Source: JAJXSS01 sp964547135 (GTDB taxonomy: Bacteria > Planctomycetota > Phycisphaerae > Phycisphaerales > Phycisphaeraceae). From it: DNA of 24,992 nucleotides. The position numbers and the translations under genes are program-made. The stretch covers positions 1 to 24,992 of the forward strand of contig CAZJMK010000057.1 in NCBI GenBank assembly GCA_964547135.1, read 5' to 3'. Under the pieces are notes generated by a model. The model did not search any database, was not told the DNA's origin, and saw nothing but the letters and a program-made list of their open reading frames with translations. Positions 15,161 through 22,957 of the stretch are shown in pieces. The stretch's first letter is position 1; every line of letters starts with the position of its first letter.

Positions 15161-17725
15161 TTATTTCTCCACTTCCTCCCCCGCCGCTTCCCAAACGATC
15201 CGTTCGAACGTACCCGTCTTCATCACTTCGCGTCCCTTGCCGCCTCGGCCTGTCACCTCGTACTTGGCGGTGCTGATGGTCTGCTGCGCCCCTCGGCTGG
15301 TTTCCACCACCAACTGCTTTCGCTCGCCTTCCTGCACCGTCATGAAGCCCAAAAGCCGATCATCATCCTGCTGCAACTTGATCAGCAATACACCCTTGCC
15401 CGGGCCTGACAGGTGATTGATCTCGCTGACCTTGCACACCATGGCATGAGCCTGTTTGGTGGCTGCCAACACAATTTCATCGCCCTTGATCAGCGTCATG
15501 CCCACGACCTCCGCCCCGCCTGGTTCGCCGGCTGCGCTGGGGCGTGCGTACCTTCTTCCCGCCCGTGTGCTGGGTTCGACAAACGTTTCCAACCCGAAGC
15601 GCAAGGCATAACCATCGCTCGTGGCTGCCAGCGCGTGCGTCGGTGCGGGCAGGGGCAAGCCTTCCTTATCATTACCGGGCGACTTGATGTTGGGGGTGAT
15701 GCGCGGGTCCAATGAAACCGCAGCCACCAGTTTTTCGCCATCCCTGAGTTTGAACAGTTTCTGAATCGGTTCACCATAGCCTGTGCTTGCCGGTACGTCG
15801 GCAATCAGGCATGTGTAAGCCGTACCGAGGTTGGTGAAAAAAGCGACGGTGGCGCGGGTGCTGCCGGGCACCATGGCCAGCACACTGTCGCCCTCGCGCA
15901 GGCGGGTCGATGATGCGTCCTTGACTTCCTTCTGACGCTTCACCCAACCGTCGCGGGTGACGATGACGACGTTGTCCTCCTCGATGATGAAGTCCTCCGC
16001 CTTGAACTCCTGCTCGACGACTTCCTCGATGAGTGTGCGCCGCTTTTCGGGCTTGCCGTACTTGGTGAGTATTTCCTCAATTTCCTGCCGCACCAGTTTC
16101 CACCGACCCTTGGCGCTTTGCTCGGCCAGCAGTTTGTCAATTTCCTTGGCGCGGGTGCGTTTTTCGTCGAGTTCCTGTTGAATGAGCAGAATTTCCAATC
16201 GTGCCAACCGGTACAGTTTCAATTCCAAAATCGCATCGGTCTGCACTTCATCGAGTTTGAAGCGTTCGATGATTTTTTTCGCCGCGTCCGCTTTGCCCTC
16301 CGACTTTCGGATGATGCGGATGATTTCGTCCAGGGCATCGAACACCTTGGCAAAGCCTTCCAGAATGTGAATGCGTTTGCCCAGTTGTTCGCGTTCGTGG
16401 GCCAATCGTTTGGTGACCACATCCAGGCGGAAGTGCAGAAAATGCCAGAGTATTTCCTTGAGGTCCAGCCGTTCCGGCCGACCGACTTCGGGCTTTTCCG
16501 TCGGTATCAGGCAGGTCAGATTCACATTGAAATTGGTCTGCAAGGGCGTGTGCTTGCACAGGTACGCCATGACCATCGCTTCGTCCGCATCCTTCTTCAA
16601 CGTCAATTCAATCCGCACATCCTCGGTGGACAGATCACGCACATCCACCAGCGGCGGCAGCTTCCTTTCCAACACCACCTGGGCAATCCGCTCCACCAGT
16701 AGCGCCTTGTTCACCGTGTACGGAATGCTTTTGATGATGACGGTTTTCCCGCTGCGTGTGATGGCCCCGTTTTCCCACGTGCCCCGCAAACGAATCGCTC
16801 CCTGACCGGTTTTGTAAACCTCACGAATTTCCTCCCGGCTGTTCAAAATCTGTCCGCCGGTCGGAAAATCAGGCCCCTGAATCGCATCGTTGGCGACGAG
16901 CTGATACACCTTGATTTCCGGGTCATCCAGCAGCTTCAGCAAAGCCTTGCAGGTTTCCCCCAAATGGTGCGGCGGAACATTGGTCGCCATGCCCACCGCA
17001 ATGCCCATCGAACCGTTGACGAGCAAATTCGGCAGCCTTGCAGGCAGTACCACCGGCTCTTCCCGCGTGCCGTCGTAATTGGGGCGCAGCGGCACGGTGG
17101 CCTGGTCCAACTCGGTCAACATTTCATCGCTGATGCGCGCCAGGCGACATTCGGTGTAACGCATTGCCGCCGCCGCATCCCCATCCAGCGACCCGAAGTT
17201 GCCCGAACCATCGACCAAGGGGTGTCGCAGTGAGAACGGCTGGGCCATGCGCACCAGCGCTTCGTAAATGGCCGAGTCGCCATGCGGGTGATAATTGCCC
17301 ATCACATCACCGACGACCTTGGCGCATTTGCGATGTTTGACATCAGCCGTGAGTCCCTGCTGCCACATGGTGAACAAAATGCGCCGCTGCACAGGTTTCA
17401 AACCATCACGCACATCGGGCAAGGCACGACTGGTAATGACCGACAAGGCGTAATTGAGGTACTTGTCCTGCGCCGCTTCGTGCAGCGCGATACCGCCTTC
17501 ACCAACACCGCCATGATTGAACGAACCACCGCCACCCGCGGTGCTTTTGAATGTGGCACCGCCGCCCCCGGCGGTGTTGTCATTATTTTGTGACAACGGA
17601 AATGCCGAGGCCGATACGGACAACGGCCCGCCACCAACCGGTTCGCTGCTGTCCCCCGACGGTTGCCCGGCTGTGCCGTTCACTTCACTGAACAAGTCAT
17701 CTTCGTTTTTACGCTTTTTGGCCAA
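15161..17725 (-). CDS. Type IIA DNA topoisomerase subunit A (GyrA/ParC family)
   Basis: This is the DNA-cleaving subunit of gyrase or topoisomerase IV. The 854-residue product has the winged-helix core from about residue 80 (YLNYALSVITSRALPDVRDG), the quinolone-region GNYHPHGDSAIYEALVRMAQ (S151, E155), and catalytic Y190 in AAAMRYTE, followed by the tower, coiled coil and a C-terminal beta-pinwheel. A GRGGKG motif occurs close to the C-terminus, not at the usual GyrA-box position, so GyrA versus ParC cannot be settled here. No subunit B is adjacent. The start is TTG 17725, with GGAGGG 7 nt upstream. The N-terminus is about 60 residues longer than usual and contains TAGGGGATFKSTAGGGGSFN (51-70), encoded by a family B repeat. 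Confidence 0.93.
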   Translation of the reverse strand: MAKKRKNEDDLFSEVNGTAGQPSGDSSEPVGGGPLSVSASAFPLSQNNDNTAGGGGATFKSTAGGGGSFNHGGVGEGGIALHEAAQDKYLNYALSVITSRALPDVRDGLKPVQRRILFTMWQQGLTADVKHRKCAKVVGDVMGNYHPHGDSAIYEALVRMAQPFSLRHPLVDGSGNFGSLDGDAAAAMRYTECRLARISDEMLTELDQATVPLRPNYDGTREEPVVLPARLPNLLVNGSMGIAVGMATNVPPHHLGETCKALLKLLDDPEIKVYQLVANDAIQGPDFPTGGQILNSREEIREVYKTGQGAIRLRGTWENGAITRSGKTVIIKSIPYTVNKALLVERIAQVVLERKLPPLVDVRDLSTEDVRIELTLKKDADEAMVMAYLCKHTPLQTNFNVNLTCLIPTEKPEVGRPERLDLKEILWHFLHFRLDVVTKRLAHEREQLGKRIHILEGFAKVFDALDEIIRIIRKSEGKADAAKKIIERFKLDEVQTDAILELKLYRLARLEILLIQQELDEKRTRAKEIDKLLAEQSAKGRWKLVRQEIEEILTKYGKPEKRRTLIEEVVEQEFKAEDFIIEEDNVVIVTRDGWVKRQKEVKDASSTRLREGDSVLAMVPGSTRATVAFFTNLGTAYTCLIADVPASTGYGEPIQKLFKLRDGEKLVAAVSLDPRITPNIKSPGNDKEGLPLPAPTHALAATSDGYALRFGLETFVEPSTRAGRRYARPSAAGEPGGAEVVGMTLIKGDEIVLAATKQAHAMVCKVSEINHLSGPGKGVLLIKLQQDDDRLLGFMTVQEGERKQLVVETSRGAQQTISTAKYEVTGRGGKGREVMKTGTFERIVWEAAGEEVEK
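17517..17577. repeat. Family B repeat within the topoisomerase coding sequence
   Basis: 27 nt (17550-17576) are identical to the reverse complement of 10178-10204 in an intergenic family B element. The adjacent part (17517-17549) resembles the other hairpin of the element as seen at 18077-18108. It is translated in frame as the Gly-rich residues 50-70 of the topoisomerase. Confidence 0.8.
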
Positions 17726-17883
17726 AGGTCGGCCCTCCGTGGCTTACTATGAACATACCCAACAGGGTCATCCGTTGCCCTGTGGTGCCGACATGCGACG
17801 TGAACGCCCCATCGCCTCGGCGGCGCAGACAGATTACCAGATCACAAGCCGATGCGGCCAACCATCCGTGACATGAAGACTAG

Positions 17884-18135
17884 AAGTGGTCAAGTGACGG
17901 AACCGTATTCGAATGTTAGCGCCGCGATTTATCGCGTCTGGTCGGAGTAGTTAATCGGTTGGTCGGTGCGTCGGTTAATCGGTTGAAGAAGTGGCCGAGT
18001 GATTTTACATTTTGCAGCTGATTGGTCGCATGGGTGACTTTGTGGCCCAGCCGCCCCCGGCTGGGTAAATCATCATGAATAACCACCGCCGAGGGCGGTG
18101 CCACATTCATAGACGCGATCAATCGCGGCGCTAAC
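17884..18135. mobile_element. Family C composite element with 25-bp inverted repeats and a nested family B copy
   Basis: GTTAGCGCCGCGATTTATCG (from 17915) and its inverted partner ending at 18135 match over 25 bp with one mismatch. Inside are AATCGGTTGGTCGGTGCG-like degenerate direct repeats, the word GTGATTTTACATTTTGCAG shared with 11566-11584, and a complete family B element (18041-18108). The leading 17884-17914 matches 11443-11474. It has no coding capacity that I trust. Confidence 0.7.
18041..18108. repeat. Family B repeat, copy 2, nested in the family C element
   Basis: Hairpins CCCAGCCGCCCCCGGCTGGG and ACCACCGCCGAGGGCGGTG are followed by CCACATT. It has the same order and ends as 10131-10206, with a diverged linker. 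Its position inside an inverted-repeat element implies nested insertion. Confidence 0.8.
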
Positions 18136-18249
18136 TCCCTTGGCAACTTGGCGTAATAAATCGAGCCGTGAGTTCTCTGCGATGCGCTATCGACGGTACA
18201 GGGAGAATGCGGTTGCCCTGGTGCTGCGAAGCCTTGCCGAGGTACGCAA

Positions 18250-18519
18250 TCACATTTCATCACGCTGACCGGTTTTTTTATAATGCGATCGGCGTTGTGC
18301 ATATTCACGCGGTGACACAGGCAGGTCGGGGTTGGGTGCATCAGCCATGACCTGTTCATGCAGCTTTTTCAAAAACGGGACGCACCAACCGCAACCCGTG
18401 CCCGCTGACAAACACTCACTGATCAGACTCACCACCGGCGGCTTCTCCCGGCGGCAAAAGTTCACCACCTTGCGCTTGCTGACGTGAAAACAAAGACAAA
18501 CTTGATCATCATCGTGCAT
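18250..18519 (-). CDS. BFD-like [2Fe-2S]-binding protein
   Basis: This 89-residue protein has the four-cysteine pattern of bacterioferritin-associated ferredoxin-like domains: C8-x-C10 (VCLCFHVS) and C43-x2-C46 (GTGCGWC), about 32 residues apart. It would bind a [2Fe-2S] cluster and act in iron release or as an electron-transfer module; the specific partner is unknown, and no bacterioferritin gene is nearby. The C-terminal 30 residues are polar (PNPDLPVSPREYAQRRSHYK) and extend beyond the usual domain. It is divergent from recR, with 43 nt between the start codons. The ribosome site is weak (AAGG about 11 nt upstream). Confidence 0.82.
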   Translation of the reverse strand: MHDDDQVCLCFHVSKRKVVNFCRREKPPVVSLISECLSAGTGCGWCVPFLKKLHEQVMADAPNPDLPVSPREYAQRRSHYKKTGQRDEM

Positions 18520-18550
18520 GAGGTTTGCGCCTTGAAGTTCGCTGTTGCCT

Positions 18551-18556
18551 TACAAT
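18551..18556 (+). promoter_or_regulatory. Candidate -10 element for a leaderless recR message
   Basis: TACAAT is followed by 6 nt and then ATG 18563, so transcription would begin at or next to the start codon. No convincing -35 is seen. The same TTACAAT-N6-ATG layout precedes surE (24901-24906). Confidence 0.4.
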
Positions 18557-18562
18557 AGCAGT

Positions 18563-19177
18563 ATGAGTCGCAATGGTGCACCCAATACGCCGATGAATCG
18601 ACTGGTCGAACGATTGGCCCGTTTGCCCGGTATCGGCACCCGCAGTGCCCAGCGTATGGCCATGCACCTGCTCAAAGTTACCCGCGACGAGGCACACGAC
18701 CTGGCACAAGCGATCATCGACCTTAAAAACAACAGTCGGCAATGCTCGGTATGTTGCAACCTCACGCTCGCTGACCCGTGTGACATATGTGCTGACGAAT
18801 CGCGCGATCAGGGGCTGGTGCTGGTGGTCGAACAACCCAACGATGTGGCTGCGTTTGAGGCCACCGGCTTGTACCACGGGGTGTATCACGTATTGATGGG
18901 CCGATTGTCCCCGTTGGACGGGCTTGGGCCTGGTGAATTGACCATCAGCGGGCTGTTGGAGCGGGCAGAGACCGGGAGGGTGCGTGAGGTGATACTGGGC
19001 ACCAACCCGACGCTCGAAGGCGACGGCACCGCCTTGTACCTGGCGCAGGAACTGGAAAAACTCAACATCAAAGTGACCCGGTTGGCACGAGGTCTGCCCA
19101 CGGGTTATCAGCTTGAAACAGCGGCAAAGGCGGTACTGGCTGACGCAATACAAGGCCGACAGAGCATGAAAGGTTGA
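18563..19177 (+). CDS. recR: Recombination mediator protein RecR
   Basis: RecR works with RecO (and RecF) to load RecA on gapped single-stranded DNA. The 204-residue protein has the helix-hairpin-helix LARLPGIGTRSAQRMAMHLL (about 18-37), a zinc finger C61, C64, C73 and C76, and a Toprim domain (LVVEQPNDVAAFEATG through VLMGRLSPLDGLGP to ILGTNPTLEGDGTALYL), then the family C-terminal ARGLPTGYQLE. ATG 18563 is chosen over the in-frame TTG 18545, since a TACAAT box overlaps the region between. The usual neighbours dnaX and ybaB are absent. rpoN follows 94 nt downstream. Confidence 0.96.
   Translation: MSRNGAPNTPMNRLVERLARLPGIGTRSAQRMAMHLLKVTRDEAHDLAQAIIDLKNNSRQCSVCCNLTLADPCDICADESRDQGLVLVVEQPNDVAAFEATGLYHGVYHVLMGRLSPLDGLGPGELTISGLLERAETGRVREVILGTNPTLEGDGTALYLAQELEKLNIKVTRLARGLPTGYQLETAAKAVLADAIQGRQSMKG
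19082..19097 (+). promoter_or_regulatory. Possible sigma-54 (-24/-12) promoter upstream of rpoN
   Basis: TTGGCACGAGGTCTGC has a perfect -24 box and a -12 GC at the exact spacing (consensus TTGGCACG-N4-TTGC, one change). It points at rpoN, starting 190 nt upstream of its ATG. However, it encodes the conserved RecR motif LARGLP, so protein constraint alone may explain it. Confidence 0.3.
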
Positions 19178-19271
19178 TGCCGACAGCGTGATATGCCGAT
19201 GTGTGCCGTAGGGACGTGGTTAATTTCGGAAAGCAGCAGCGACTCGACTTACAAGGACGTTTGCAAGCAGC

Positions 19272-20795
19272 ATGAGAATTGATGCCGGACAACATCTGCG
19301 GATGGACCAGCGTATGAAGCTGGCGCCGCGCATGATTCAATCGATGGAAATTCTGCAACTGCCGATTCAGGCGTTGGAGGAACGCATCGAGCAGGAATTG
19401 GCTGCCAACCCGACGCTGGAATTGCGCGAACCCGGCAGCGATGGTGATGATGAATTGGAAGGCAAGCCGCCGGAGGAACCGGTGAGCACCAAGACCGAAG
19501 GCGAACGCGAACTGGTGGTCAAGGACGCGGACCCGAATCACCGTGATGATTTTGAACGGCTGGACAACCTGGCGGAAGAATATGGTGATGCGTGGGAATC
19601 GAACACCTACGAAACCGGCGACACCTATCGGCGAAGCAGCGGCAGCGGCGATGACCATGACCCCAAAATGGAGGCGATGAACAACACTGCTGCCCGCCCT
19701 GCATCACTTTCCGATCAACTGCTGGATCAATGGCATTTGGTGGAAACCACCCCATTGCTGCGGGCTGTGGGCGAGTACCTCATCGGCTTCATCGACGAAG
19801 ACGGCTACCTGCGCACTGACATGCAAACCCTGCTCACCCAGGCACCAGCCGAGTTCACCCGTGAATTGCTCGAAGCAGCCATCACATTGATTCAGCAATC
19901 ACTGGAGCCCGTCGGGCTGGGGGCACGTGATTTACGCGAATGTTTGTTGTTGCAAATCGATGCCAAGGCGCGCATGGCCGGCAAGCCGGATTTAACCGTC
20001 GAACGCACATTGGTCGGTGAGTATTTGCGCGATATCGAAGCCAATCGTTTACCACGCATCGCGCAGCGAACCAACCTGTCACTGGACGCGATCAAGGCTG
20101 CGATCAACAACCTGCGTCAGTTTCACCCGCACCCGGGGCGACTGCTTGCGGAGGATGTGCCGCGCACCATCATGCCCGATGCGATTGTCGAGTATGACGA
20201 CATTACCGACCGATACGTGGCAAGGCTGACGGTGGACCGCACCCCCGCACTGACCATCAGCGCCCGCTATGCACGCATGAGCCGGGACCCGGCGGTGGAC
20301 CGCAAAACCAAGGACTTTGTCAACAATAACCTGCGCTCGGCCCGCTGGCTGATCGATGCCATCATGCAACGGCAGAACACCTTGCTGCGGGTGATCAATG
20401 TGGTGCTCGAAGCCCAGCGTGAATTTTTCGACCATGGCCCGCAGCATTTGAAACCACTGCCGATGACGCTGGTGGCTGACCAGTTGGGCATTCACGTGGC
20501 GACGGTCAGCAGAGCGGTGTCGGAAAAATACATGATGACCCCGCGCGGCGTGCTGCCCTTGCGCATGTTCTTTTCCGGCGGCACGGAAACGCAGGACGGT
20601 GAATCCATGAGCTGGGCGGCAGTGCAGGCCAAGTTGAACGAAATCATCAACACCGAAGACAAAAGCAACCCGCTGTCGGACGATGAACTGGTGGTCGAAC
20701 TGAAAAAACATGGCATCGACATCGCCCGACGCACCATCGCCAAGTACCGCAAGCAATTGCACATTCTGCCCGCCCGGCAACGCAGACAATTTTGA
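19272..20795 (+). CDS. rpoN: RNA polymerase sigma-54 factor RpoN
   Basis: RpoN directs RNA polymerase to -24/-12 promoters that need enhancer-binding activators. The 507-residue protein is complete. It has the Gln- and Leu-rich region I (MKLAPRMIQSMEILQLPIQA, then ALEERIEQELAANPTLEL), an acidic linker (about 55-130), a core-binding domain, the helix-turn-helix region (ADQLGIHVATVSRAVSEKYM), and the RpoN box ARRTIAKYRK at 485-494 near the C-terminus. The ribosome site is weak (AAGGACG about 14 nt upstream). It lies 94 nt after recR on the same strand. The usual neighbours lptB, hpf and ptsN are absent. Confidence 0.97.
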   Translation: MRIDAGQHLRMDQRMKLAPRMIQSMEILQLPIQALEERIEQELAANPTLELREPGSDGDDELEGKPPEEPVSTKTEGERELVVKDADPNHRDDFERLDNLAEEYGDAWESNTYETGDTYRRSSGSGDDHDPKMEAMNNTAARPASLSDQLLDQWHLVETTPLLRAVGEYLIGFIDEDGYLRTDMQTLLTQAPAEFTRELLEAAITLIQQSLEPVGLGARDLRECLLLQIDAKARMAGKPDLTVERTLVGEYLRDIEANRLPRIAQRTNLSLDAIKAAINNLRQFHPHPGRLLAEDVPRTIMPDAIVEYDDITDRYVARLTVDRTPALTISARYARMSRDPAVDRKTKDFVNNNLRSARWLIDAIMQRQNTLLRVINVVLEAQREFFDHGPQHLKPLPMTLVADQLGIHVATVSRAVSEKYMMTPRGVLPLRMFFSGGTETQDGESMSWAAVQAKLNEIINTEDKSNPLSDDELVVELKKHGIDIARRTIAKYRKQLHILPARQRRQF

Positions 20796-20860
20796 GTTGC
20801 GATTGGCAGACAATCGACGGCCAACATAAACACCTGCCGCCTTACGTCATATCAAACTAA

Positions 20861-20972
20861 TTTCACCGCAGAGATCGCGGAGATCGCAGAGAGGAACTTG
20901 AATCAAAGCGTTATTTGGTATGTTCATTTTTCCGGTTGTCTCTGCGTTCTCTGCGCCCTCTGCGGCAAAATC
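20861..20972. repeat. Inverted repeat of the CCGCAGAG...CTCTGCGG type between convergent genes
   Basis: The left arm (20861-20895, CACCGCAGAGATCGCGGAG...) and right arm (20936-20972, TCTGCGTTCTCTGCGCCC...) are inverted copies over about 35 nt with few mismatches. Each arm is itself a run of CGCAGAG words. It lies between the stop codons of rpoN and the DCC-family gene. The 9-bp word ACGTCATAT occurs on both outer sides (20844-20852 and 20989-20997), though not immediately adjacent. Confidence 0.8.
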
Positions 20973-21036
20973 TAAAACCATGTGCTTCACGTCATATTCT
21001 TCTTCGTGGCTGCACTGCCTATCCGGCTCATTTGCT

Positions 21037-21438
21037 TCACGGCAAAAAGCGAGCCTGCTGTGCGGGGTCGAGTGGTGTGCACGTGGTCGGGCGAATCAGG
21101 CGACGACGGATACGGGCGATACCGTTGTAAAAAAAATCACGGACACCTGCAGGCATAACGCCGGCGATGCTTGCCGATACGCGGGTTATTCCGCCCAGTT
21201 CACGCATGATGTACAACACTGCGTTTGATCGAATCAACACCTGCTGTTCACGGGTCAAAACCACCACGCTTGCAGGCAGTTGCTCACGTGTCGTTACGTC
21301 AAAGGTTTTTTCAAATGTGACGCCGGGTCGCGGAGCGAATTGAAATCGCCCCGCTGAATCACGGCGTAAAACAAACATCACCCAGCGTTGACAGAAGCCG
21401 CATTCCGCATCGTAAAAAATGAGGTCGCGCTGGGCCAT
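21037..21438 (-). CDS. DCC-family thiol-disulfide oxidoreductase-like protein (DUF393)
   Basis: This 133-residue protein has the family signature FYDAECGFCQRWV, with C13-x2-C16 near the N-terminus as in thioredoxin-fold DCC proteins. The region GGITRVSASIAGVMPAGVRD then FFYNGIARIRRRL fits the family C-terminal part. The redox substrate is not known. No signal peptide is seen. ATG 21438 is chosen over TTG 21444; no strong ribosome site is seen. It is the last gene of the surE-holA-lipoprotein run, 111 nt after the lipoprotein. Confidence 0.85.
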   Translation of the reverse strand: MAQRDLIFYDAECGFCQRWVMFVLRRDSAGRFQFAPRPGVTFEKTFDVTTREQLPASVVVLTREQQVLIRSNAVLYIMRELGGITRVSASIAGVMPAGVRDFFYNGIARIRRRLIRPTTCTPLDPAQQARFLP

Positions 21439-21549
21439 GATCAATGATAGATGGCAAACATATGCTTGACGCCGTGCCCTTCAGGGCCGGATGTTTGATC
21501 ATGAAATCCGGGGCTGAAGCCCTGGGCGTCAGTTGTTGTTCTGACACCA

Positions 21550-22878
21550 TCAACGCGGCGTCGTTGCATTGAGCAATGTCGGGTCGGCCACGAGTGTAAG
21601 CGGCAGCACCGCTTCATCGACCGTTTGCGCTTGGGTGTCGGTGAGCCGAACCCGCAGTTGATACCGGCCGACGCCCAGGTTGGCGGGTATGTCGATCATC
21701 TGCACGACGAAAAAGTCACGGCGCTCCTGGCGTGATTCATCGACAATGTTGGCCGGGGCGCTCTTCCAGACTTCCAACCCGTCAGCCTGGTTGATGATCG
21801 AAATTTCCTGCTGCAATTTCACCTGAAAAACATTCTGCCCAGCGTTGGTGGCACTGGTACTGCGAAAGTGATCGACCTCAACATACACAATGGCGCGATG
21901 GGTTCGCCCTGCCATAAAGCTGGTGCCTTCGAATGGTTCATACACCCCGAAACTGCGCACCCGCCGACATAACTGCACGTTACTGATTTTAAGCGATGAT
22001 TCAGGTAACAACCCCTGCAACATTTTTTCAACATCACGGCGCGACAGGTCGGTCGGTTTGCCGATGAGTTGCTGACCCAGTTGCACGATGATCTGGTGAT
22101 AACGGGTGACCATGTCGCGCTGGGTCGGGGTCAGCCCTTGCAGGTCCGTCGCAGCCAGTTGCCGTGAGGGGTCCGCCAGTGACAAACCGGCAGCGGTGAT
22201 AGCGCGACGCAGAGCGGGTTCATCACCCTCACGCAACACCGTGCGCAGTTGGTCGAGCAATGCCTGTCGATCATGAACGTTGACCGTCGATGATGCAGTT
22301 GGCGACTGGCTGGCAGCGTTGCCTGTGTTTGCCGAACGACTCGCGGTTGGTGTTGCGTCGCTCAGGGTCACTGACGATGCTGGCATCGTTGTAGTGTTTG
22401 AGTTGGTCGCATTACCAGCCGGTGTATCGGGCACGGTGATGGTCGGAAGCGAATGGTCGGCAGCGGGTGTAGGTATCGGCCGGGGTCGCTGGGTTTCCAG
22501 CCAGCGAATTTGTGCATCGGTTGACGGCGGTGCTGGTTTCGTGACGGTTGGTTGCGTGCCGGCTGACTGTGTCGCAGCAAATGATTCGCCGGCACGGGGT
22601 GTTTTTTGCAAGGCCTGTTGCAAACGCTGGGCTTCCAGTTCGCTGCGCTTCTGCGCTTGCTGCGAAGCAGGGTCGTCAGCAATGACTGGTTGGCCTGTCG
22701 CATCACGTGACAGGTTGATGACCTGACCGTTTGATGATGGTGGTTGCGCGTTTGGGTTGCTTGATGAGCCGGGTGATGTGGTGCTGGGCGTGCTTTCACA
22801 GGCAACAACGAACAGCATCATGCTGATGAGCAGCATGGGTCGCGTCATCGGGTGTGGTAAATGGTCCGTCAAAGACAA
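21550..22878 (-). CDS. Predicted lipoprotein of unknown function
   Basis: The protein has a lipoprotein signal peptide (MLLISMMLFVVAC, lipobox VVAC), a long Ser/Thr/Pro/Gln-rich low-complexity linker of about 180 residues, and a C-terminal globular domain of about 140 residues. The domain contains LKISNVQLCRRVRSFGVYEP and ends in beta-strand-rich sequence (VGRYQLRVRLTD); I do not recognise it. It should be anchored in a membrane facing the periplasm. The start is uncertain: TTG 22878 has a perfect AGGAGG 8 nt upstream and gives 442 residues; ATG 22848 gives a shorter n-region but no ribosome site; ATG 22914 is the longest frame. It lies downstream of holA on the same strand. Confidence 0.7.
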   Translation of the reverse strand: MSLTDHLPHPMTRPMLLISMMLFVVACESTPSTTSPGSSSNPNAQPPSSNGQVINLSRDATGQPVIADDPASQQAQKRSELEAQRLQQALQKTPRAGESFAATQSAGTQPTVTKPAPPSTDAQIRWLETQRPRPIPTPAADHSLPTITVPDTPAGNATNSNTTTMPASSVTLSDATPTASRSANTGNAASQSPTASSTVNVHDRQALLDQLRTVLREGDEPALRRAITAAGLSLADPSRQLAATDLQGLTPTQRDMVTRYHQIIVQLGQQLIGKPTDLSRRDVEKMLQGLLPESSLKISNVQLCRRVRSFGVYEPFEGTSFMAGRTHRAIVYVEVDHFRSTSATNAGQNVFQVKLQQEISIINQADGLEVWKSAPANIVDESRQERRDFFVVQMIDIPANLGVGRYQLRVRLTDTQAQTVDEAVLPLTLVADPTLLNATTPR

Positions 22879-22957
22879 CCCGTCTGCCTCCTGCATGGGT
22901 TGAGGGCGGTTCATCCTGAACCGTGTCGATGCGTGTGCGGTATCACTGTTATCTATT

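Noticed and set aside
17916..18359. Minus-strand open frame of 147 codons
   Set aside because: Its sequence runs across the family C and B repeats and the end of the BFD-like gene; the translation has no recognisable domain.
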